A DNA stretch of 64,000 nucleotides from Plasmodium malariae (Eukaryota > Apicomplexa > Aconoidasida > Haemosporida > Plasmodiidae): the NCBI RefSeq assembly GCF_900090045.1, contig NC_041782.1, positions 1,017,001 through 1,081,000 of the forward strand, given 5' to 3'. The position numbers and the translations under genes were made by a program. Shown one piece after another: positions 33,727-43,582 of this stretch; position 1 is the first letter of the stretch; each line of letters opens with the position of its first letter. The notes under the pieces were generated by a model that was not told where the DNA came from, made no database searches, and worked only from the letters and a program-made list of their open reading frames with translations.

Positions 33727-34837
33727 CATGGTGGTTAATGCATGACGTATTATTATTTTATTTTATTCTGGCTTGTTATAATACATACATGAGTGTTCAT
33801 ATGTGAATATATACTTATTTTATTTTTTCTTTCAATTACTGATTATGTAGCACAATTTGATCGTCAAAAACCTTGCCTAACAAGGTTATTTAACCATTCA
33901 GGAGGAGCAACAAGTCCTTTCAAGAAAAAAAAAAAAAAAGTGGCTAGCTGTAAAAATAGAGAAGTACCCGTTTCGCAATAAATAAATAAATAAATATATA
34001 TATATATATATATATATAATATGCACGCATATTTCATTATGGAAGATTACAAATACAAATTTATAAGTATCTTCATCCTACACATGTAGGACATATTACG
34101 CATATTTAATGTTTTCCCATAAATTAGTTCAGTTAACTAGATATATGTAGAATTAAAACATTTTCTAATTATTCATTCTCAGCCTTATGATTAATCAAAA
34201 GTAATAGGTAACATAGTAGAGTGTTTTCTGCTTTTTTAAATAGAATTATTATTTTTAAAACTTTTTTGTTTTCATGCCCTTATTCTCTGCTTTAGTTTTT
34301 TTATTTTATTTTATTTTATTTTATTTTTTTGTCTTTCAAAAATATTCAGATATTTTCTATTGTTATATTTAAATTGTCTGTTAAAAAATAAATTTGAAAA
34401 TAAAAGTTTATTGGTAAATAATTTTTGTTTTTTTTGTTTTTTGCAAGTATACAACTTGACACATGAAAAGATCATCAAAGTTAATGCCCACAAACTGATT
34501 CATTATATTTCATTTAAAAAATTAAAATATTTGTATATTTATAAGGAATTATGGGTATGAAACAAGGTAGGAGCACCTGGCCTGTGCAGGTAGCCCGTAC
34601 ATATATATATATGTACCATCACACATATATTAGTGCACATTGCAACAATTAATTTCATTTTTACCAAAAATAAAAGACAAAAACATATATGTAATATACA
34701 CAAATATATTATAATTTTACCAAGGAACTAACAAATGGAAAAATAATAAAACAAAACTAAATTAGGTTCATAATAAAGTATGCCTATATGGTAAACACAA
34801 AAAAAAAAAAAAAAAAATCATTTTACTTTTTTAAAAC
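33727..34837. other. Convergent spacer with unexplained coding-like islands
   Basis: Lies between the 3' ends of FAD synthase (plus) and YJU2 (minus). It is mostly T/A-rich, but 33850-33925 and 34567-34601 are clearly more GC-rich. On the plus strand, 33851-33981 is open (QFDRQKPCLTRLFNHSGG...), and on the minus strand the same DNA reads GLVAPPEWLNNLVRQGF followed by a stop. A plus-strand frame at 34453-34560 (YNLTHEKIIKVNAHKLIHY) follows an acceptor-like site. I could not assemble a phase-consistent gene on either strand. A 20-bp palindrome lies at 34597-34616. Confidence 0.45.
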
Positions 34838-36142
34838 TTAACTTTCTGGAGAATCAAAACTGTCTGAATTGTATTCATTAAAAATACTAGACAGATCCTC
34901 CTTTTTTTTAATGATGAAATTGTAATTTGTTTCTAAATTCTTCATTTTTAAAACGTGTCTACTATTTATATCTGATACGTTATTATTTTGGTTGTTGTTG
35001 TTACGCTTGAGATTATTATTATCCATTTCTATAACATCGTCATTATTTATTTTACCTTCTCGATTTGATTTCACATTTTCAAGAGGTTTTAAATTAATAT
35101 TTGTTTTTATTCCTTCTCCATTTCCTCCGCTTTGCTTTAAACTTTTTACAAAATCTTTCTTTTTACTGAATAAACTGTCTTTAAAAGTGTTTTCCGTAAA
35201 CCTTTTTCCGCCTTTTTCTTCTACTTCATTCCCTTTCGCTTTCTCCTTCGCGTTATCTTTATCTTTCTCTAAGTCATTCTTTACCTCTTTCTCTTTCTCT
35301 TTCTCTTTCTCTTCCTCTTCCTCTTCCTTTCCCCCTTCCACATCCTCCTCTTCTGCCAACTCCTCTTCCTCTATAATAATATTATCATCCTTTACATTAG
35401 GTGTGTTGTACGCGTTTACTTGATTTATCTTCGTCCCTTCCGCATTTTGCTCTGCGGATGACCTAGTTTTGCTAAGCATATTAAAAAACGCCTTTTCATC
35501 TTCAGGATCTAAGTAATTCATATAATAATTATTTTCGCTATTTTGGATTTCACTTTTTTCATATAATTTATCTAATGCTTTATTTATGCTGCTAAATTTA
35601 TCTATGTTCCTTTTATTAATATTTTGTAATTCTTCTAATTGTTCATTGGTTTTTAATTCTAACATGGCATTGTATGATTCTTTTTCCGTGTTTTTCATCT
35701 TATCGTGTGTAACATTATTATTTGTTCTATAATAATCATCAGCTATTTCCTGCTCTTTATGAGCATCATATGTTCGTATACCTCCTGCTATTAATACATA
35801 GTCTCCATTCTTAGGATCTGTTTTAAAAATGATTTCATTTTTACATTCATTGCATTTTCCATAAAATTTCCATATAGGAATATTTAAATAACTTTCATCT
35901 TTTAATTTTTCAACTCTTGAATTAAATTTTGTACCAACATACGTAAAGCTTTTACATTTATTACATTTTAAAGTGAATGGGTACATCATTCTTATATTTA
36001 AGAATTTCTTCTTATTTTTATTATACTTGTTGTTCCTGTTATTCCTCTTCTCTATTTTTTTCATCAATTTTTTACTTTCCATTAATTTGTCCGGATCAAA
36101 ATCCGGTGGTATGTATTTATTTAGGACTTTCCTTTCGGCCAT
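34838..36142 (-). CDS. YJU2: YJU2/CCDC94-family pre-mRNA splicing factor
   Basis: 434 aa from ATG 36142, single exon. Yju2 (CCDC94) joins the spliceosome with the NineTeen complex and promotes the first catalytic step. Seen: the diagnostic N-terminus MAERKVLNKYIPPDFDP; zinc-binding pairs CNKC (about residue 59) and CNEC (about 97) with FTYVGTKFNSR and GKCNECKNEIIFKTDPKNGDY between and after; then GIRTYDAHKEQEIADDYY and a coiled-coil stretch to about 200. The C-terminal half is acidic and lysine-rich low complexity (runs of E, EKEKEK) and is probably disordered. A lysine/asparagine-rich insert (about 30-48) separates the N-terminal motif from the first Cys pair. Confidence 0.95.
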   Translation of the reverse strand: MAERKVLNKYIPPDFDPDKLMESKKLMKKIEKRNNRNNKYNKNKKKFLNIRMMYPFTLKCNKCKSFTYVGTKFNSRVEKLKDESYLNIPIWKFYGKCNECKNEIIFKTDPKNGDYVLIAGGIRTYDAHKEQEIADDYYRTNNNVTHDKMKNTEKESYNAMLELKTNEQLEELQNINKRNIDKFSSINKALDKLYEKSEIQNSENNYYMNYLDPEDEKAFFNMLSKTRSSAEQNAEGTKINQVNAYNTPNVKDDNIIIEEEELAEEEDVEGGKEEEEEEKEKEKEKEVKNDLEKDKDNAKEKAKGNEVEEKGGKRFTENTFKDSLFSKKKDFVKSLKQSGGNGEGIKTNINLKPLENVKSNREGKINNDDVIEMDNNNLKRNNNNQNNNVSDINSRHVLKMKNLETNYNFIIKKKEDLSSIFNEYNSDSFDSPES

Positions 36143-37545
36143 TTTGCAAAAGGGGGAGGCGCAAAATGTAAAAAATAGAAAAAAATGTAAAAAATAAAAA
36201 ACGTGTGAAAAAATAAAAGAAATGTGAAAAAATAAATATAATAAAATATGTATAAGCGTAGCAACAGGGAAATTTAAATAATCCTTTCACTGTGCAATTT
36301 TTTACTGAAGGAAAAAATTTCTCCCTTTTTTTAAAAAAATTAACAACTGAAAATTAGGAAAAGGGATATGCATTTTTACTTATCAATTAAGCTTTTCTTA
36401 AAAATGAAAAGTATTTTTTTGCTTATCTTTGAAAATAAAATATTTTCACATAATTACGATAAAAATGTTTTTAAATTAGAAAAATAATTACGAATTAAAG
36501 GCGATTTGTTAAAATTTTATGAATACTGCCTGTTTTGCTTTTTTATTTTTTTTTTTTCGCATTTGTAATATGACACTTTGAAATAGGTTATCCCGTTCAC
36601 CATTTTTTTCTTTTTGATTTTTGATTTTATCATATTTTTAATATTCTTTAAATTAATGAAAATTGATCGTATTGAGTCATATATTCCAAGTTCATCCTTT
36701 AAATTTTGAAATTGCAAATAGGCATTTCATTTTATTCTTAAAAAGGGGAAAAAAGAAAACATAAAAAAAGTTAACCTTAGTTCTTGTCATATATCTTCAG
36801 TTTTTCTTTCTTTCATACCTTTTTTTTTTTCTTTCTTTTTTTTTTTTTTTTTTTCATTTATTCCATTTTTTTCTTGAATTTGGTGTGAGCTAACATGTAA
36901 ATATCAGATATATATCATACTTTCCTAAAATTTTACGTCAGAACGCAAATTCTTTTTTAATTTTATTAAAAGTAAAAAATAACGTTAAACATTTTTATAA
37001 GGAGAAATTTTTGCATAAAAACGCATGCATAAATATATTGTATATATTTGTATGTATGTATATATATTTATATACATATGTACATACCCCACACATGCTG
37101 GGTATTCATTCAAATTTTTGAATTGTAATATGTTCGTGCTATGTTTTCCTATTTATGTTTCTGTTCATGTGTGACTGTTTTGTTTTGCGTTCATAATTGT
37201 ATAATAAGTGACAACAGAAGAAATACAAATATTTAACATTCAATGTGGACATGTTTCAATCAATCAATCACCACCCACCCTCACATACTTACATACATAC
37301 ATACACATACCAGCATATACAAGTCTGCACATGTAGCAAATACTGGAAATGTGGTTCTTTTTATATACACTCTCCCAACGCATGAGAAGGAGGTACTTTC
37401 CTTTTCTTAATTTTTAGTAAATTTTCACATATACCCATATATATGTACGTATACACTCATATACTTAGGGATACATGCATATAATCTGGTCAACCCTTAC
37501 TCAACTGTTGATATGAGCACCGTACAAAAAATTTCCAGAACTTCC
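36143..37545. other. Intergenic spacer YJU2 / CysRS
   Basis: Both flanking genes are on the minus strand, so this is the CysRS 3' flank plus the YJU2 5' flank. It includes T tracts near 36818-36854, several copies of the tetramer catA or cata around 37290-37310, and the possible small coding sequence at 36517-36790 listed separately. Nothing else is recognised. Confidence 0.55.
36517..36790 (-). CDS. Possible small two-exon gene (low confidence)
   Basis: The minus-strand frame from 36696 to the stop at 36517 reads DELGIYDSIRSIFINLKN..., 59 codons of protein-like composition. No in-frame ATG precedes it directly. One phase-consistent solution uses a 15-nt first exon, 36790-36776 (MTRTK), donor AAG/GTTAAC, and acceptor TTTAAAG at 36697, giving 64 aa. 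A better pyrimidine-tract acceptor lies upstream (about 36743) but opens into a stop codon. No family recognised. It could equally be UTR. Confidence 0.25.
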
Positions 37546-39722
37546 CTACTCTTTCTTTTCATCAAGGTTTCCTTTCTTTTGTTCCGCGAATTTCTTTTTA
37601 TTTAGCTCTTGCTCTCTTTTGGCTTTTTCTTGCTGCAGTTGGTTATCGTCTAAAATTTTTATGACAAACTCGTTATTGGGTCTGTCATCAATTAATATAC
37701 CCATATTTAACAGATGCTGATCTCGTAGCATATCACATTCCCTTAATAAACATTCATTATTCGCTTTGACGTTATTTATAAAATCAGTGTACATCTGTGT
37801 AGTAAGTAGAGTAGTATCCTTTTCTTCTACTAGCTCCTTTTTTGCATTTTCTTTTGTATCTTTTAAAATTTTTCTGATCAATTTTGCATTACTTTGCAAG
37901 TTCGTCCTAATATTACTTCTATAGGATCCTAACACTTGTAAAAGCTCATCTAACTTTTCATATTTTGCTTTATGTGTATCGCCATATACAAGACCAAAAG
38001 TGTTCATAATAAAATTAATATAATGTTTGAGTTCTAGGAGTAATCCTATTTGTGTTTTTTCATTTTGTAGATATACATTAATTTCTGTAATTAATTTTTG
38101 TAATGTTACCATAGCTTCAGGGGTATTAAAGTTATCAAGGAGATATTCATGAATTTTATTTTTGGTTTGTCTAAATAAATTATTTAATTTAGAATCGGTA
38201 TCATTCCAATACAAATTACAGTTATTTAAATTATAATTTTTTATTTTCATCTCAATTAATGCAAAAAAGTTAAAGAAAAATTTGTCTATTTCTATACATT
38301 GTATCATACTTTCTCCATTAGGACTATAATTCATAAAGGAGTCCCATTTATTAAGAAGAAAAAGAATACGAATTTGATTGGATGTATATTTTTTTAACAT
38401 ATTTTTAACTGTTATAAAATTCTTTAATGATTTAGACATTTTTAAACCTTCAATATGTAAATGACCTGAGTGTAAAAAATAATTGACCCATTGACTATGA
38501 TCGAAAAAAGCTTCACTTTGGGCTAATTCATTATCATGATGTGGAAATCTTAAATCTATACCTCCACTATGTATATCTAAAACTTTTCCTAAGATATTAC
38601 TTGCCATTGTTGAACATTCTATATGCCATCCAGGCCTACCTTTTCCCCATGGACAATCCCAATAAGGTTCATTAGGTTTAGATGATTTCCATAATGCAAA
38701 ATCATATGAATTTTTTTTTTTTTTGGAAATTATTCCTAAATCTCCTTCTCCTTCTAAAATTTTACTTTCATCCTTAACAGATAAAGGTTCCATACGTGCA
38801 TAATAATGCTTTGGATTTTTTTTAAATTCATCTATATCAAAATATACACTACCTTCTTCACTAACATAAGCATATTTATTCTCTATTATCTTTTCTATAT
38901 AGGATATTATTTCATTTACGTACTCACTAACCCTAGTTATTGATGTTGGTAAAAGCACATTCAAATTTTTCATATCTTGCCAAAATTCATATTCCCATTT
39001 TCGAGCTAATTCTGTGTAGCTCACTTTTTCTTCTTCACTCCTTTTTATTATTTTATCATCAATATCTGTTATGTTAATAACCATAAAAACGTCATACTTA
39101 AAATAGTTTACTAGAATTCTTCTAATGATATCGAAGCTTACGTACGTTCTTGCATGTCCTAAATGTGCTGCATCATAAACAGTGGGGCCACATGCATACC
39201 ATCTTATTTTGTTACCCTCCTACGAGGGACAAAAAAAAAAAAAAAAAAAAAAATTGTGTGGTCAGACAGTTATTGCAAGATATCCCACTGGATATCGTCG
39301 GTCACGTTCGTTGTCTTCTGTCAGACACAGGCATATATTTACACAGGCATATATTTACACAGGCATATATTTACCCACACATATATTTACACAGGCATAT
39401 ATTTACCCACACATATATTTACACAGGCATATATTTACCCACACATATATTTACATAGGCATATATTTACCCACACATATATTTACATAGGCATATATTT
39501 ACACACACACTATCACCACACACAATTACACCCTTTAGCATACATGTTCACAAATCTACCTGTGCACATAATTTCATTTAAATGTTAACATGTGTAGAAT
39601 CTTACTTGAGGAATGAATTCGACTTTGCTATGGGTCAGGGAATTGTTTACCAATAAATTGGTTATATGTTTCCCCTCTTTTGAAGGCATATTCCATTTTG
39701 GCAAATTATTATGCGTTTCCAT
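37546..39722 (-). CDS. Cysteinyl-tRNA synthetase, cytosolic isoform
   Basis: Two exons, 39722-39606 (39 codons, [10 protein letters not shown]...) and 39219-37546, with a phase-0 intron of 386 nt, giving 596 aa. Class I synthetase that charges tRNA-Cys. Seen: [15 protein letters not shown] across the first exon junction, with the zinc Cys (about residue 49) and HIGH signature (HLGH, 58-61), WHIECS and FPHHDNE (zinc and cysteine binding), KMSKS near residue 300, then the helical anticodon-binding region (DALIA-like, LDNFNTPEA) and a lysine/glutamate-rich C-terminus. Plasmodium has one nuclear CysRS, reported to serve both cytosol and apicoplast by alternative splicing. The upstream leader exon at 40854-41061 fits that here. 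The intron carries a 16-bp repeat. Confidence 0.95.
39328..39510. repeat. 16-bp tandem repeat in CysRS intron
   Basis: About eleven copies of an approximately 16-bp unit (acaggcatatatttac and the variant ccacacatatatttac), alternating so that a 32-bp higher-order unit appears. Entirely intronic. All plus-strand frames are open, which produces false ORFs. Confidence 0.9.
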
Positions 39723-39760
39723 GTTGGAATAATGTAGCTTCCTTAATATTACGTATTTAC
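39606..39760 (-). CDS. CysRS exon 1, extended (apicoplast) form
   Basis: The CysRS first exon can be extended 38 nt upstream of its ATG (39722) to an acceptor, tttgtatatcag, just 5' of 39760. The extension is open and in frame (reads [12 protein letters not shown] before METHNN). It enters in phase 1, exactly the phase left by the leader exon ending at 40854. The extension makes sense only if spliced to that leader; otherwise it is 5' UTR of the cytosolic transcript. Confidence 0.7.
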
Positions 39761-40404
39761 CTGATATACAAAAAACGGGGAAAAAATAAGTCCTTTCAAG
39801 TTCTAAGCGTGCATATATTCGTACTTACACGTATACATACTTACCCTCGCATATATCCCCATATACACAAACACACAAACATCCACACGCAAATACATAC
39901 AAACAACCACACAAACAAATACACAGACATCCACACACAAATACATACAAACAACCACACAAAAATACGTACAAAAAAATATACCAAAATACAAAAAAAT
40001 ATGCAAAAATACGTACAAAATAATACACCAAACTGCGTACAAATGTGCACAAGAATATATGTAAAAACACACACGCATACGAGTGCATTTAACTGCCTCG
40101 ATTTTCTTGCCAAATTTATAATTTTATATACGTACACATATACAAATATTTTTGTGCACATTTGATTATTTTGTAATTCTTAACATTTCAGAATATATGG
40201 CACTACATAAAATCATATTTATTTTGTACGATTACTTCTTTATATAATTCATTATTATATAATTACAAAAAGGTGCATAACGTATTTCAATAATTATAAT
40301 TAAAATTATGTTTACATTTAAAGAGTACAATATAATGTACATATGCCTTCAACAAAATGGACTTTATTATATGCAAATTAAAATAATACGCTTAATGAAT
40401 ATAC

Positions 40405-40435
<31 letters not shown>

Positions 40436-40853
40436 TCTCTGCTTTGGAACAAATGGTCTACAAAAATGTAGAGAAACTAATTGGATATCCAAAAAATGAA
40501 AAACAAATTCACATGTTGCTATTAAGTTAAATACAACAAATTTTCTTATGATATGGAAAAAAAAAGAATAAAAAAAACCTATAAAATATAATTCTCATAT
40601 ATAAATATATGTATAAACATTACTACGAGTTAAATATACCTGATTCAAAGATGCGGGTTACGTTGTCATTACATCGTATATAAATTGTATGCACATGTAT
40701 GTGTACACAATATGTATGCCAATCTATGCACATTCATATATGCGTGCAAATCTATGCATATAAATATGTGCGCACATGTATATATATATATATATATATA
40801 TATCCACATTTTGTTTAATTTTTGTACTCTTTTCATTTAAAATTTTGCTTTAC

Positions 40854-41061
40854 TTGTGAAATTATTCTTTTTATGAAACAACGATTCAGGAATAAGAAAC
40901 ATCTGCCTCCTTTGTGTGTCCACTCTTCTTTTACCAATAAATTTCTTAAAAAGTCTCAATTTAGATAAAATGTTTCTGTTATTATATTTTATGGAAGAAG
41001 AGAAATTTTTTTTATATAAAAAGGAAAAAAGTGTAAAATATATGTAAATAAACAGTTTCAT
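40854..41061 (-). CDS. CysRS alternative leader exon (apicoplast targeting)
   Basis: 208-nt exon from ATG 41061 to donor CAA/GTAAAG at 40853. It begins with a hydrophobic signal-peptide-like stretch (MKLFIYIYFTLFSFLY) followed by a region rich in K, R, N and S and poor in acidic residues (KKNFSSSIKYNNR, then LRLFKKFIGKRR), the classic bipartite apicoplast leader. It ends in phase 1 and joins the phase-1 acceptor at 39761, restoring an AGT codon and running without a stop into METHNNLPK. Predicted isoform 2037 nt, 678 aa. The intervening 1093-nt intron contains CA-rich simple repeats. The sequence and phases are seen; organelle targeting is inferred and matches what is reported for P. falciparum CysRS. 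Confidence 0.75.
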
Positions 41062-41682
41062 TTAAAATTATACCACACATATATATAAACATACATACAT
41101 GTATGAAAATGAAAGAAGATTGACCAAAAAAGCGATCAAACGAAAAAAAGATTAGGCTTTACAATTTTTTTTTTTTTTTTTTTTTATTATATTTTGCTCT
41201 AAATTGTACTAATTTGTACTAATCTGTGTTAATTTGTACAAATCTGTGCTAGTTTATGCAATTTTTATTACTTTATTCAATACTGAATTTTCTACAAAAA
41301 AGTAAAAAAATAAAACAAAAGAGCAGTTACATACTTAATACAAAAAAAAAAATATTGAGGGAAAATGTTTGATTTTGCACAAATATTATAAATTGATGTA
41401 TACACAAAACACGAATATATATATTTTTTGTTTTTTTTCTATTTTTGTTTTTTTGTTTTTTGCTTTTTTGCTTTTTATCTTTTTTGCTTTTTATCTTTTT
41501 TGCTTTTTATCTTTTTTGCTTTTTATCGTTTTTTCTATTTTTCTATTTTTCTATTTTTCTGTTTTGCTGTTTTGCTGTTTTGCTTTTTTTTTTTTTTTAA
41601 TTCCAATAATTTTCATAACCTCAACAACTTTTTAATTTTTTTTTTAAACTTTTTTTTTTCAAAATTTTTAAAATAACCACAT

Positions 41683-41719
<37 letters not shown>

Positions 41720-41992
41720 TACATATAATCATATATACGTATAAACATATATACATATAAACATATATACATATACACATACATGCATACATACATACAT
41801 GCATACATACATACATGCATACATACATACATACATGCATACATACATACATACATGCATACATACATACATACATGCATACATACATACATACATACAT
41901 ACATACATACATGCATACATACATACATACATACATGCATACATACGTATCGTCCTCTTCTGTAAAATGCTTCTTTTCTGAAAAAACGTACA
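41062..41992. other. Divergent promoter region CysRS leader / MetAP1b
   Basis: 5' flanks of the CysRS leader exon (minus) and MetAP1b (plus). It contains a T tract at about 41165-41185, a ttttttgctttttatc 16-bp repeat at about 41435-41600, (TA)n at about 41688-41713, and the CATA array at 41770-41945. The ORFs here translate simple repeats. Confidence 0.6.
41770..41945. repeat. (CATA)n / CATG tetranucleotide microsatellite
   Basis: CATA repeats punctuated by CATG about every 12-24 bp, ending about 50 bp upstream of the MetAP1b ATG, so probably in its 5' UTR or core promoter. It translates as MYVC/HTYI repeats in many frames, none of them real. Confidence 0.9.
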
Positions 41993-43582
41993 ATGGCGAC
42001 CGTCGATTTGGAAAAGAAAAAAAAGATGACAGCGCAAGAAAACATTGAAATAGCAACAGTGAATTCAGTTAATAATGGTACGAGCTGCAAAAATAATTTA
42101 AATGAAACGTCTCTTGAAGGGAAGAACAAAGCAACGAAAAATAATGCAAGTAGTACAAACAGCACAAATAGTACAAACAGCACAAATAGTACAAATAGCA
42201 CATATCGTACAAATAATATTGTTAATACTGATAATACTAGTAGTTCGAACGAAAATGGAATTAATGAGAAACGGGAATGCAGCGAAGTCTGTGCGAACGT
42301 TACTACAAACAGTAGCGTTGCTCCAAACTGTAATAGCAAAAAAAAGGAGGAAAAGGAAAGCGACGAATTATGTAATGGATGTGGGAAAATTTTAAATAAA
42401 AAATTGAGTTGTCCAATATGCCTAAAGATGAAAATTAATAGCTATTTTTGTAGTCAAGAATGTTTTAAAAAATCATGGAAAGAACATACAACTGTTCATG
42501 AGGATGTACAGAAAAAAAAAAATGATGAAGAAGAAGTAGTAAATTTTATGGCATATGTTAGAAAACAATTATCACCAAAATATTTTGATCCTACTAATAG
42601 ATTATATTGGGTATATGATGAGCATTTGAGAAAATTTGTTAATTTTACATTTACTGGTAACATACGACCATGGCCCATATCAAAAATGAATGAAGTCCCT
42701 GAACATATAGAAAAACCTGACTATGCAATAACTTCTATACCTGAGTCAGAATTAAAATTTAAAAGGAAGAGTGATATTTATGTAAATAGTGAAGATGAAA
42801 TAAAAAGAATTAAAGAAGCTTGTGTATTAGGTAGAAAAACATTAGATTATGCACATTCTTTAGTTTCACCAGGTGTTACAACTAATGAAATAGACAGAAA
42901 GGTTCATGAATTTATAATTAAAAATAATGCATATCCATCTACATTAAATTATTATAAATTTCCAAAATCATGTTGTACATCTGTAAATGAAATTGTTTGT
43001 CATGGAATACCAGATTATAGACCATTAGAAAATGGTGATATTATAAATATAGATATTAGTGTTTTTCTAAATGGTGTGCATTCAGATTTGAATGAAACTT
43101 ATTTTGTAGGTGATATTGACAAGGTCTCAAATGAAGCAAAAGAGTTAGTAGAAACTTGTTACTTCTCATTAATGGAAGCTATTAAAAAATGTAAACCCGG
43201 TATGTTATATAAAAATATAGGTAACATAATAGATGCTTATGTAACTAAAAAAAATTTTTCCGTTGTTCGGACATACTCAGGACATGGTGTTGGAAAATTG
43301 TTTCATTCAAATCCTACTGTTCCTCATTTCAGAAAAAATAAAGCAGTAGGTATAATGAAACCTGGTCACATTTTTACAATTGAACCTATGATAAATCAAG
43401 GACATTATGGAGATATTTTATGGCCTGACAAATGGACAAGTGCAACATCGGATGGAAAATTATCAGCTCAGTTTGAACATACCTTGTTGATAACTGAAAA
43501 AGGAGTAGAAATTTTAACAAAGAGAACTGATGACTCTCCGAGCTTAGGTTTCGATACGAAGGATGATTTATATTACGCATAG
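41993..43582 (+). CDS. METAP1b: Methionine aminopeptidase type 1b
   Basis: 529 aa from ATG 41993, single exon. It removes the initiator Met from nascent proteins in the cytosol. Seen: a low-complexity N/S/T-rich N-terminus; a MYND-like zinc finger with Cys/His pairs (CNGCGK, CPIC, FCSQECF, HTTVH; about residues 125-170), which in MetAP1 contacts ribosomes; then the pita-bread catalytic domain (about 265-520) with VCHGIPD, metal ligands in INIDISV and HSDLNET, the active-site SGHGVGKLFHSNP, the glutamates of FTIEPMIN and AQFEHTLLI. The zinc finger and HGIPDYR place it in type 1 rather than type 2. Confidence 0.95.
   Translation: MATVDLEKKKKMTAQENIEIATVNSVNNGTSCKNNLNETSLEGKNKATKNNASSTNSTNSTNSTNSTNSTYRTNNIVNTDNTSSSNENGINEKRECSEVCANVTTNSSVAPNCNSKKKEEKESDELCNGCGKILNKKLSCPICLKMKINSYFCSQECFKKSWKEHTTVHEDVQKKKNDEEEVVNFMAYVRKQLSPKYFDPTNRLYWVYDEHLRKFVNFTFTGNIRPWPISKMNEVPEHIEKPDYAITSIPESELKFKRKSDIYVNSEDEIKRIKEACVLGRKTLDYAHSLVSPGVTTNEIDRKVHEFIIKNNAYPSTLNYYKFPKSCCTSVNEIVCHGIPDYRPLENGDIINIDISVFLNGVHSDLNETYFVGDIDKVSNEAKELVETCYFSLMEAIKKCKPGMLYKNIGNIIDAYVTKKNFSVVRTYSGHGVGKLFHSNPTVPHFRKNKAVGIMKPGHIFTIEPMINQGHYGDILWPDKWTSATSDGKLSAQFEHTLLITEKGVEILTKRTDDSPSLGFDTKDDLYYA

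Noticed and set aside
39680..40165. 161-aa plus-strand ORF and minus-strand partners in the CA-rich region
   Set aside because: Simple-repeat translations within the intron between the CysRS leader exon and exon 1.
41613..42339. Minus-strand ORFs of MYVC repeats, up to 223 aa
   Set aside because: Arise from the CATA/CATG microsatellite and the antisense of MetAP1b's N-terminus.
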